Assembly (NCBI GenBank): GCA_011522825.1
Contig: WTIG01000142.1
Span: 3,114-13,760 of the forward strand
Reading direction: 5' to 3'
DNA from: Puniceicoccaceae bacterium
Lineage (GTDB): Bacteria > Verrucomicrobiota > Verrucomicrobiia > Opitutales > Coraliomargaritaceae
Length of the DNA: 10,647 bases
Shown: positions 1-7,149 of the stretch, one piece after another
Numbering within the stretch: the first letter of the stretch is position 1
How the letters are laid out: each line of letters opens with the position of its first letter
Made by a program: the position numbers and the translations under genes
Notes under the pieces: model-generated
The model's database searches: none
Told to the model about the DNA's origin: nothing
The model's input: only the letters and a program-made list of their open reading frames with translations

Positions 1-24
1 TTAATATTAAAAAACGACCCATTT

Positions 25-2811
25 ATGAAAAAGTTATTTTTATTGGACGGCATGGCACTGGCTTATCGTGCTCACTTCGCCTTGATACGCAGTCCAATTT
101 TTAATTCAAAGGGTATGAATACTTCTGCGGCTTATGGATTCACCGCAACGCTGATCGATTTAATTCAAAAGCAACAGCCAACACACTTAGCCATTGCCTT
201 TGATACTTCAGCACCCACCGCACGACACGAACTGCACCCAGAATATAAAGCGAATCGTGAGGCCATGCCTGAGGATTTAAGCATTGCCCTACCCTATATT
301 GAAACAATCGCTGAGGGTTTCAATATACCCATTATTAAAATGGATGGCTATGAAGCGGATGATATCATAGGTACACTTGCTCATAAAGCAGAAGCGGAAG
401 GCTTTGATTCCATTTATATGGTCACACCAGACAAAGACTTTGGCCAACTGGTTACAGAAAAAATAAAGATGTATCGTCCTTCAAGAAAAGGCGATGGTGC
501 GGAAATTTGGGGGATAAGCGAAATACTTGAAAAATGGAACATTCAAACCACTGAACAAGTGATAGATATGTTAGGCTTATGTGGTGATGTGTCCGATAAT
601 ATCCCGGGCGTTCCAGGAATCGGCCCAAAAACCGCTGCTAAATTATTAGCCAGTTATGGTGACATTGAAAACTTACTTGATCATACTGGTGAACTTAAAG
701 GTAAGCAAAAAGAACAACTAGAAAGCTTTTCTGAACAAGCTAAACTTTCAAAAGAATTAGCTACCATCAATATACAAGTACCCGTCATTTATAATTGGGA
801 CGAATATACTTTAAATGACCCCTCTCAGGAGCAACTGGAAAGCCTATTTTCCGAATTAGAATTCCGAACACTGGGTCGCCGATTATTTGGCGAAAGTTTT
901 CAGATTAAAAAAGAGAATGAAGACAATTTCACACTTCAATCTGAGTCTGATTCTAAGGCCTCACCTACGTCTCAGCAAACTGAACTGCTTTCTGAAAGCA
1001 CCCATAGTTTCAAAACATTAAAAGACATCCCGGCTCAATATATTTTAATCAAAACTCAAAAAGAAAAAGAAGCTTTAGCTCAGGCAATTGAAGAAAGCCA
1101 ATTATTCGCTTTTGATACCGAAACCGACTCATTAGACACACACAATGCACAACTTAAAGGGATTGCTTTTGTGACTCAAACGAACAAGGGGTGGTTCTTG
1201 CCTTATCAAGAAGAATACAGAGATTTTCTTAGAAAACTATTTGGCAATGAGTCCTACACAAAGATCGGACATAATTTAAAATTCGATATAGCCATATTAG
1301 AAAATCACGACTGCCCGATCAAAGGCACTTGTTATGACACACTTATCGCCCACTCATTGATCGAACCAGAGCAAAGGCACAATTTAGATATTCTCGCAGA
1401 AAATCTCCTTAGCTACAAAACAATCCCTTTCTCTGAACTGGCTCCTGATGCAAAAAAAGGGGCGCCTATTGATTACGAATCCATCGATATTGATACACTC
1501 ACAAATTATGCCATTGAAGATGCTGATATTACTTTTCAATTATGGCAATTGCTTAAGCCTCAATTAGAATCACTGGGGCAATCTGAAGTCTTCTATAATA
1601 TTGAAATGCCTTTACTACCCGTGCTTATCGCTATGGAAAAAGAGGGAATCAATATTTGCGAGAAAACCCTGAAAAATATAGGCGATACCTTATCCGTTGA
1701 AATTGAGAAACTCCGTAGTGAAATTTATGACACCGCAGGCCAGGAATTTAACCTAAATTCGCCGAAGCAACTAGGGGTGATTCTTTTTGAAGTTCTAAAA
1801 CTATCCGAAAAGCCTAAGAAAACCAAGACGGGGCAATATGCAACCAATGAACAAACCCTCTCAGGCTTAGCAACTAAGCACAGAATAGCCGCTGCTCTTT
1901 TAGAATACCGACAATTGAATAAACTGATCAGCACTTATATTGATGCCCTACCTCAGTCAATAAACGCTAAAACTCAACATATTCACACGAACTTCGGCCA
2001 AGTACAAACTACCACGGGTCGACTCAGCTCAAACAATCCTAATTTACAAAATATTCCTATACGTTCAACAAATGGGAAACAGATCCGTAAAGCATTCATT
2101 CCTCGTCAGCCAAACTGGAAAATTTTGAGTGCTGATTATTCTCAAATTGAACTACGAATACTTGCTGCACTTTCAGAAGATTCCAGTATGATTCAAGCTT
2201 TCAATGACAAGCAAGATATTCACGCCTCTACCGCAGCAAAAATATTTGATGTAGCCATAAACGAAGTCAGTCGTGAACAACGCAGCACAGCAAAGATGGT
2301 CAACTTTGGAATCCCATATGGAATTTCTGCCTTTGGTTTAGCACAAAGACTTGGAACCGTTTCTCGAACAGAAGCACAAGCGATTATTGACAATTACTTT
2401 GAGCAATTCCCTACGATTCAAAACTACATTAATCAACAAATAGAAAAAGCACGAAAGGATGGCTATGTGACTACTTTGCTCGGCCGTAGGCGATACCTCA
2501 GAGATATTAATTCATCCAATGGTAGTATTCGCGCTGCCTCGGAAAGAAATGCCATTAACATGCCTATTCAAGGGACTGCTGCTGATTTAATTAAAATTGC
2601 TATGATTCGCATTACGAAAAAAATGACCGATTCGAGACTACAGTCAAAAATGCTACTGCAGGTTCATGATGAACTTATCTTTGATTTACACCCCGATGAA
2701 GAATCACAGTTAAAAGAAATACTCGAAACTGAAATGGTACACGCTATTGATTTTAAATGTCCCTTAGAAATTGATATTGGTATTGGCAATAATTGGTTAG
2801 AAGCCCATTAA
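25..2811 (+). CDS. polA: DNA polymerase I (5' nuclease, 3'-5' proofreading exonuclease, polymerase)
   Basis: Removes RNA primers, fills gaps and acts in excision repair in the cytoplasm. The product is 928 residues, the same length as E. coli Pol I. Residues 1 to about 290 form the 5' nuclease: GYEADD, VTPDKDF and the helix-hairpin-helix segment SDNIPGVPGIGPKTA. Residues about 340-520 form the proofreading exonuclease, with its acidic residues in place: D364 and E366 in FDTETD, D421 in GHNLKFD, and Y495 and D499 in YAIEDAD. The polymerase domain carries motif A (D704 in ADYSQIELR), the O-helix (K757, F761, Y765) and motif C (D882 and E883 in VHDE). All three activities therefore look functional. 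The one oddity is P764 beside Y765, where E. coli has isoleucine. The ATG at 25 is followed directly by the conserved MKKLFLLDG start. There is no Shine-Dalgarno sequence in the 24 bases visible upstream, so the promoter lies outside the window. The stop overlaps the next gene's start. Confidence 0.98.
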   Translation: MKKLFLLDGMALAYRAHFALIRSPIFNSKGMNTSAAYGFTATLIDLIQKQQPTHLAIAFDTSAPTARHELHPEYKANREAMPEDLSIALPYIETIAEGFNIPIIKMDGYEADDIIGTLAHKAEAEGFDSIYMVTPDKDFGQLVTEKIKMYRPSRKGDGAEIWGISEILEKWNIQTTEQVIDMLGLCGDVSDNIPGVPGIGPKTAAKLLASYGDIENLLDHTGELKGKQKEQLESFSEQAKLSKELATINIQVPVIYNWDEYTLNDPSQEQLESLFSELEFRTLGRRLFGESFQIKKENEDNFTLQSESDSKASPTSQQTELLSESTHSFKTLKDIPAQYILIKTQKEKEALAQAIEESQLFAFDTETDSLDTHNAQLKGIAFVTQTNKGWFLPYQEEYRDFLRKLFGNESYTKIGHNLKFDIAILENHDCPIKGTCYDTLIAHSLIEPEQRHNLDILAENLLSYKTIPFSELAPDAKKGAPIDYESIDIDTLTNYAIEDADITFQLWQLLKPQLESLGQSEVFYNIEMPLLPVLIAMEKEGINICEKTLKNIGDTLSVEIEKLRSEIYDTAGQEFNLNSPKQLGVILFEVLKLSEKPKKTKTGQYATNEQTLSGLATKHRIAAALLEYRQLNKLISTYIDALPQSINAKTQHIHTNFGQVQTTTGRLSSNNPNLQNIPIRSTNGKQIRKAFIPRQPNWKILSADYSQIELRILAALSEDSSMIQAFNDKQDIHASTAAKIFDVAINEVSREQRSTAKMVNFGIPYGISAFGLAQRLGTVSRTEAQAIIDNYFEQFPTIQNYINQQIEKARKDGYVTTLLGRRRYLRDINSSNGSIRAASERNAINMPIQGTAADLIKIAMIRITKKMTDSRLQSKMLLQVHDELIFDLHPDEESQLKEILETEMVHAIDFKCPLEIDIGIGNNWLEAH

Positions 2812-2813
2812 TG
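2809..2813 (+). promoter_or_regulatory. TAATG stop/start overlap (translational coupling)
   Basis: The TAA stop of polA and the ATG of the Mini-III-like gene share one base. No good Shine-Dalgarno sequence precedes the ATG, so reinitiation by ribosomes finishing polA is the likely way the short gene is translated. The overlap is seen directly; the coupling is inferred. Confidence 0.6.
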
Positions 2814-3140
2814 AATCCTATGACACTTGAAGAAAAAAGAAACTTAGCATGGGTTGGTGATGCGGTACTAGCCTTATTTGCAAGACGTTGGATTCTCCAG
2901 CAAACCAATATCCCGAATAAAGAACGAGCCGAAGTATTTCAGGCGATGACGTCTAATGAATTTTTATCACATTTTGGAGAACCAACAAAAATTGAATGTG
3001 AAATTGGTATCCTCTTTGAAAATGAAGGCCTGACTGAAGCGAATAATTATATCGAAACCCACCTGCTGCCTAACTTTATTAAAAAGCAAAGGCAGAATAA
3101 GCAACCAGGACGCTTTAGCCGAAAAAAATCTAGTAAGTAG
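2811..3140 (+). CDS. short RNase III-domain protein, Mini-III-like
   Basis: A 109-residue protein whose N-terminus (NLAWVGDAVLALFARR, residues 11-26) matches the RNase III signature, in the Mini-III form where alanine replaces the glutamate of the classical LEFLGD. D17 is the expected metal-binding aspartate. IECEIGILFENEG (61-73) aligns with the second catalytic helix (FEALIGYLYL in Mini-III), with E62 at the catalytic position. Mini-III proteins are usually about 130-150 residues; here about 35 residues between the two helices, including the usual RGRNAK segment, are missing. There is no double-stranded RNA-binding domain, but residues 91-109 form a very basic tail. Mini-III of Bacillus matures 23S rRNA; a similar role here is inference, and loss of activity is possible. 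The ATG at 2811 overlaps the polA stop (TAATG), which suggests translational coupling. An in-frame TTG at 2793 would extend the protein by six residues that fit no family, so I rejected it. Confidence 0.75.
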   Translation: MNPMTLEEKRNLAWVGDAVLALFARRWILQQTNIPNKERAEVFQAMTSNEFLSHFGEPTKIECEIGILFENEGLTEANNYIETHLLPNFIKKQRQNKQPGRFSRKKSSK

Positions 3141-4665
3141 ACAATTGAGTCCATTCTTGTACTCGATAAAAGAACAAACGAATGTACTGCATCCACTTAG
3201 GATTTTTCAGTGCTTTATATTCATAACTTTCCTCAAAACCTAAGGAGTTTTCCCAGACACTTTCAAAATAGAGGTCGAACTCATTATTCACTGAAATCAC
3301 ATCATTAAACAACACATTAGCCTCTAAATTGTAATTATTGATACATCTATGGGTTAAATTAGATGAGCCTAGAAAAAGCATATCGCGCTTATCATTATAA
3401 ATGCGAATTGCCTTAGGATGAAACTGTCCACCGGTTTTCTCAGAAGCCCAATGAATTTGAATCGAATCGACTTCATCCAATTGCATCAATTCGTCAGCAA
3501 CACTTCGGTTGGGAACGCCTATCTTCTTAAAGCCAAATGCGTTTTTATTTTGGTCAAGCAGTAATCGAATTTTAGCACCTCGTTTTGCCGCTGATTTTAA
3601 GGCCTTAATGGTTTGACGATCAGACAAATAAAACATCGCTATATCTATTTCTGTCCCCTTACCAGCCTCCTGCAATAAATTGGATACCACTTGGTTTGTT
3701 GCCCCTTCACTAACAAAACGAACACCAGTTTTGCGACTTGTGTATTGATTAAAATGATTTTGAGGCAGAAGAGCCTTATCCATACGTCTAAACGCATCTT
3801 CTAGGGCAAAGCGTTTACCCACTAAATTCTCTGGCTTTTGTACAGACCACTCTGCGATCGAAATCTCTGAGCGAGCTACATAATCAGCCACAGGACCTGA
3901 AATAGAAACAGACAGATTAGAATTAAATGAACTTCCATCGGAGGGATTAAAGCTACCAATAATCATTTTAGATGGACTGTTTTTATAGCCCGCAATCATG
4001 ACTTTTCGGTGGTTTGCTTTTAAATGTAGTGCTTTAAAAAACTGTGAAAAAGATAAGCGTTCTGCTTTCGATTCCACTAGATTAGGAAAGATTCTAAATC
4101 GATCACTGTTTCCGTTTAAATCATAAAATTTTGACCAAAAACGGACTTGCTTGGAGTATATTTTATTCGAGTCAGGTAGTTGGTATAAATCCGTATAAAC
4201 AATCGGTATACCCAACTCTTCAAAGGGTTGAAAAAACTGTGGGTTCTTATCGCCATAAAGTCGATTGATTGGATCGGTTATGATAAGAATCGGCATTTCG
4301 GGGTTTGCCCTGCGTTTTTCAATAATAGCATCGGCTAATTGATTCCCCAAAGGCGTTAGCTCTTGTCCATTATTTTTAGCAAATCGTCCCTGCCACTCAT
4401 TCCACAAAAAGAAATCCAAAATGAGAAATGTTTCTGCCGATTGCACCTCTTGAATAATCGCTTCTGAAATCTCATGATCCAAGATGTTTTCACCAATCGC
4501 TTCATCTCGATAAGTACGATCAATCAGCAAATCAACATCACTGTAGCTAAAATAGGGGCTTAACAAATTACAGCCCTCTGGCATTGGCAACTTTGGAATA
4601 ACAATATAAGGAAGTACGAAAATTCCAAATGCAGCCCCACTCAGTAGCTTAAAGATAAAATGCAT
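3130..4665 (-). CDS. membrane-anchored phospholipase D-like protein
   Basis: A 511-residue protein of the PLD phosphodiesterase superfamily, which hydrolyses or transfers phosphodiester bonds, often in phospholipids (cardiolipin synthases, PLDs). Two catalytic HxK motifs are visible: H219-R-K221, followed by IIGSFNPSDGSS, and H416-P-K418, followed by FLGSSNLTHR and a YNLEANV segment. The aspartate usual five residues after the HxK histidine region is replaced by G226 and Y423, so both are incomplete HKD motifs. Residues about 3-24 are a hydrophobic stretch (FIFKLLSGAAFGIFVLPYIV) after a short N-terminus, read as an uncleaved anchor or signal segment; the catalytic part would then lie at the membrane, probably on the periplasmic side. 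It lies 53 bases downstream of fabF on the same strand, which allows a lipid-related role, but the substrate is unknown; a nuclease is an alternative. Only a weak AGG precedes the ATG. Its stop overlaps the end of the convergent Mini-III-like gene by 11 bases. Confidence 0.85.
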   Translation of the reverse strand: MHFIFKLLSGAAFGIFVLPYIVIPKLPMPEGCNLLSPYFSYSDVDLLIDRTYRDEAIGENILDHEISEAIIQEVQSAETFLILDFFLWNEWQGRFAKNNGQELTPLGNQLADAIIEKRRANPEMPILIITDPINRLYGDKNPQFFQPFEELGIPIVYTDLYQLPDSNKIYSKQVRFWSKFYDLNGNSDRFRIFPNLVESKAERLSFSQFFKALHLKANHRKVMIAGYKNSPSKMIIGSFNPSDGSSFNSNLSVSISGPVADYVARSEISIAEWSVQKPENLVGKRFALEDAFRRMDKALLPQNHFNQYTSRKTGVRFVSEGATNQVVSNLLQEAGKGTEIDIAMFYLSDRQTIKALKSAAKRGAKIRLLLDQNKNAFGFKKIGVPNRSVADELMQLDEVDSIQIHWASEKTGGQFHPKAIRIYNDKRDMLFLGSSNLTHRCINNYNLEANVLFNDVISVNNEFDLYFESVWENSLGFEESYEYKALKNPKWMQYIRLFFYRVQEWTQLSTY

Positions 4666-4688
4666 ATGCCTGCAGAATAAATCTAAAT

Positions 4689-4720
4689 ACCTAAATTTAA
4701 AGGTTAAACTGACCTAAATT
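4689..4720. repeat. pair of 9-base direct repeats upstream of the PLD-like gene
   Basis: ACCTAAATT occurs at 4689-4697 and 4712-4720, 23 bases apart start to start (about two helical turns), in the gap before the PLD-like gene. The second copy runs into the fabF stop codon, and its continuation makes CCTAA-A-TTAGG (4713-4723), a short inverted repeat. A weaker third copy (TCTAAAT) begins at 4682. The layout would suit a regulator site, but the region is very AT-rich and chance is possible. Confidence 0.3.
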
Positions 4721-5975
4721 AGGAAAATTTTTGAAACAAAATAACTGCGTTATGCCCACCAAATCCTGAGTTATTACAAATCGCCACATTAACGTCAGCG
4801 TCACGCATTTGGTTCGGAACGTAATCCAAATCACAATCAGGATCAGGTTCATTTAAATTAATGGTCGGAGGTACTTTACCTTCGTGAATCACTTTTGCAC
4901 AAATCGCTGACTCAATACCTCCAGCAGCACCTAATAAATGCCCAGTCATCGATTTTGTTGAACTGATTAAAATATCTTTAGCATGATCACCATAGGCCTC
5001 TTTTATAGCCGCAGTCTCAAATTTGTCATTGTACGGAGTCGATGTTCCATGAGCATTAATGTAATCAATCGATTCATTAGTAAGACCGGCCTTTTCAACA
5101 ACTGCCTTTAGGGATTTCCCTAGTGCTTTACCTTCTGGATCAGGAGAGGTGATATGGAATGCATCACAACTCGCATCATAAGCTCCAATCTCACAATAAA
5201 TTTTTGCACCTCGTGCTTGTGCATGTTCTAGCGTTTCCAAAATCAAGACTCCAGCACCCTCACCCATAACAAAACCATCACGCCCCATCTCAAAAGGACG
5301 ACTAGCCGTTTCCGGTGTTTCATTGTACTTCGTACTCATTGCTTTCATAGAGCAAAAACCCGCATAGCCCAATTGACAAACGGCAGCTTCACTTCCACCC
5401 GCAATCATAATATCTGCATTCCCATTGCGAATTGCATAAAAAGCTTCTCCAATAGAATGCGTTGCCGATGAACACGCACTAACGATACCAAAATTAGGTC
5501 CTTTTGCACCCAGTTCAATAGCCACTACACCACTAGCGATATTGCCAATGAGTGAAGGTATCATGAAGGGCGAAACCTTTCTTGGACCTCTTTCAATAAG
5601 GCGGGCCGTTTGGTCGTGAATTGTCTGTAATCCACCAATACCAGAGCCGATATAAATTCCAAAACGTTCGGCATCAAGCGACTCTAAATTGATGCCAGCA
5701 TCTTTAACGGCAAGTCGAGAACTCGCGACAGCGAAATGCGTAAAACGATCATTTCTGCGAGCCTCTTTAACATCCATAAAATCGGAGACCTCAAAATCTA
5801 AGACCTCTGCACCTATCTTTGATGTTAATTCACTAACATCAAAAGATTCAATCTTACGAATACCACTTACCCCAGATAATACTCCGTCCCAAAGTTTATC
5901 GATACCGACCCCGTGAGAATTAATTGTTCCTAATCCCGTAACAACAACTCTAGGTGCAGTGGTATCTTTACACAT
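4719..5975 (-). CDS. fabF: beta-ketoacyl-ACP synthase II
   Basis: Condenses malonyl-ACP with acyl-ACP in the elongation cycle of type II fatty acid synthesis, in the cytoplasm. The 418-residue protein has the thiolase-fold KAS II layout and normal length. The catalytic triad is intact: C168 in SACSSATHS, H309 in NAHGTSTPYND and H346 in TGHLLGAAGG, with K341 just before the second histidine. The N-terminal RVVVTGLGTI strand and the C-terminal NNSGFGGHNA loop (gating phenylalanine) are also present. The ATG at 5975 is placed a few residues before the first strand, as expected; no Shine-Dalgarno sequence is visible. It follows acpP by 30 bases, so enzyme and carrier protein are very likely made from one message. 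Confidence 0.97.
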   Translation of the reverse strand: MCKDTTAPRVVVTGLGTINSHGVGIDKLWDGVLSGVSGIRKIESFDVSELTSKIGAEVLDFEVSDFMDVKEARRNDRFTHFAVASSRLAVKDAGINLESLDAERFGIYIGSGIGGLQTIHDQTARLIERGPRKVSPFMIPSLIGNIASGVVAIELGAKGPNFGIVSACSSATHSIGEAFYAIRNGNADIMIAGGSEAAVCQLGYAGFCSMKAMSTKYNETPETASRPFEMGRDGFVMGEGAGVLILETLEHAQARGAKIYCEIGAYDASCDAFHITSPDPEGKALGKSLKAVVEKAGLTNESIDYINAHGTSTPYNDKFETAAIKEAYGDHAKDILISSTKSMTGHLLGAAGGIESAICAKVIHEGKVPPTINLNEPDPDCDLDYVPNQMRDADVNVAICNNSGFGGHNAVILFQKFS

Positions 5976-6005
5976 TGAAACTTTAAGTAAAATGGTCTTT
6001 AGACC

Positions 6006-6260
6006 TTATTCAGATTTTTCAGAGATATATTTAACGACATCTCCAACAGTAGTGAGCTTCTCAGCATCTGCTTCTGGGATTTCGCCATCAATTTCATCGC
6101 TAAAGGCTTCTTCAAAAGCCATGATTAATTCAACATTATCGAGTGAATCACAACCTAGATCATCAATAAATGATGCTTCTAAAGTTACTTGTTCTTCATT
6201 CACGTTTAGTTGATCAACAATAATTGATCGAACTCTTTCTTCTATAGTTTGCTCAGCCAT
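6006..6260 (-). CDS. acpP: acyl carrier protein
   Basis: An 84-residue acidic carrier that holds growing acyl chains on a 4'-phosphopantetheine arm. The attachment site is S39 in LGCDSLDNVEL, where a cysteine (C37) takes the place of the more common alanine. Helix I (residues about 4-18), the DSL-helix II recognition surface and the C-terminal EKLTTVGDVVKYI helix are all recognisable. The loop after helix II reads AFSDEIDGEIPEADAEK and is about four residues longer than in E. coli (FDTEIPDEEAEK), which accounts for part of the extra length over the usual 77-80 residues. It sits between fabG and fabF in the usual order. No Shine-Dalgarno sequence precedes the ATG even though this protein is normally very abundant. 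It is the housekeeping ACP of this cluster rather than a polyketide one, judging from its neighbours. Confidence 0.96.
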   Translation of the reverse strand: MAEQTIEERVRSIIVDQLNVNEEQVTLEASFIDDLGCDSLDNVELIMAFEEAFSDEIDGEIPEADAEKLTTVGDVVKYISEKSE

Positions 6261-6288
6261 AAGTTATAATTTATTGTTTGTTTTTTCA

Positions 6289-7035
6289 TCACATCACCAT
6301 ACCACCGTCAACAGTAAAAACTTGTCCAGTGATATAATCTGATTTATTTGATGCTAAAAATGTCGTTATATTTGCTATATCAGATGCAGTCCCCATACGC
6401 TTCATAGGTATCACTCCTAAAATAGCTGTTTTCTGCTCTTCGCTTAAAATACTAGTCATGTCCGTTTCAATAAAGCCGGGTGCGACAACATTGACCGTTA
6501 CATTTCTTGCCGCAAATTCTTTAGCTAAACTCTTAGAAAGACCAATAATTCCTGCTTTTGCCGCTGAATAGTTTGCCTGACCTGCATTTCCAGTAAGCCC
6601 AATCACTGAAGCGATGTTTATGATACGGCCCCATCGCTTACGAGTCATCGGTCGAGCCAAATACTTCGTAAAGGTGAAAACGCTTTTTAGATTTGTATTT
6701 AAAACGGCATCCCAATCTTCCTCGCCCATTCTAAACACTAGGTTATCTTTAGTAATCCCAGCATTATTCACTAAAATATTGATTAAACCATGTTTTTCTA
6801 AGAGAGCTTCGCAGGTCTTCTCAACAGCTGAAGCATCGGAGACATCTAAAGCATGTGCTTCTGCTGAACCTCCGCTAGACACAATCTCTTCAGCAACTGC
6901 ACCACAGGAAGATTCAGAACGGCTCACGCAAATGATATGATAGCCCTCGCCAGCCAAAGATAAAGCGATCGCTTTCCCTATACCTCGTCCTGCTCCAGTT
7001 ACTAATGCAATTTTTTTGTCTTCCTGATCTGACAT
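6289..7035 (-). CDS. fabG: 3-oxoacyl-ACP reductase
   Basis: NADPH-dependent reductase of 3-oxoacyl-ACP, the first reduction of each elongation cycle. It is a classical short-chain dehydrogenase of 248 residues. The nucleotide-binding TGAGRGIG is at residues 13-20, NNAG follows in the fourth strand, and the catalytic S143, Y156 and K160 lie in SVIGLTGN and YSAAK. APGFIETDMT and the C-terminal TGQVFTVDGGMVM are typical of FabG. The reading frame is open to an ATG at 7071, which would add 12 residues (MSIHFFINYISA) that do not belong to the family. The ATG at 7035 gives the normal length, so I chose it. Neither start has a Shine-Dalgarno sequence. It is the first gene of the minus-strand fabG-acpP-fabF group, 28 bases before acpP, and is transcribed away from the divergent pseudouridine synthase gene. 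Confidence 0.95.
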   Translation of the reverse strand: MSDQEDKKIALVTGAGRGIGKAIALSLAGEGYHIICVSRSESSCGAVAEEIVSSGGSAEAHALDVSDASAVEKTCEALLEKHGLINILVNNAGITKDNLVFRMGEEDWDAVLNTNLKSVFTFTKYLARPMTRKRWGRIINIASVIGLTGNAGQANYSAAKAGIIGLSKSLAKEFAARNVTVNVVAPGFIETDMTSILSEEQKTAILGVIPMKRMGTASDIANITTFLASNKSDYITGQVFTVDGGMVM

Positions 7036-7149
7036 AGCTGAAATATAATTTATGAAAAAATGAATAGACAAATAATTAGCTTCTAGTGCAAGCTAGAAAA
7101 ATCAAAAATTACTTGAACAAACCTATTTCCATCACCAGCCAGCAAATAT
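7036..7149. promoter_or_regulatory. divergent intergenic region with candidate promoters
   Basis: This 114-base region must hold the start signals for both the fab group and the rRNA pseudouridine synthase-folD group. For the minus strand, TTGCAC (7086-7091) and TCTATT (7063-7068) are 17 bases apart and would start transcription about 20 bases before fabG. For the plus strand there is an exact TATAAT at 7044-7049, but its -35 region (TTCCTG, 7021-7026) is poor. In AT-rich DNA such matches are common, so both are only candidates. Confidence 0.3.
7077..7098. repeat. two overlapping inverted repeats, possible operator
   Basis: TAGCTT (7077-7082) pairs with AAGCTA (7090-7095) across a 7-base loop, and TTCTAG (7081-7086) pairs with CTAGAA (7093-7098) across a 6-base loop. 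The two palindromes share bases, so as RNA they are mutually exclusive hairpins; as DNA they make a compact symmetric site over the candidate fabG -35 element. A fatty-acid repressor site is an attractive guess, but the sequence does not match the FapR, FabR or FadR sites as I know them. Confidence 0.4.

Noticed and set aside
1..24. Promoter or upstream gene end before polA
   Set aside because: Only 24 bases are visible and they show no recognisable element.
2793..2810. TTG start six codons upstream for the Mini-III-like gene
   Set aside because: It adds VRSPL-type residues with no family match and deepens the overlap with polA; the ATG at 2811 gives a clean TAATG overlap.
5689..6213. Plus-strand open frames opposite fabF and acpP
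   Set aside because: Serine-rich, low-complexity translations opposite conserved genes, with no domain or start signal.
7036..7071. Longer fabG starting at the ATG at 7071
   Set aside because: The extra 12 residues are not part of FabG proteins, and the start at 7035 gives the usual length before the nucleotide-binding motif.
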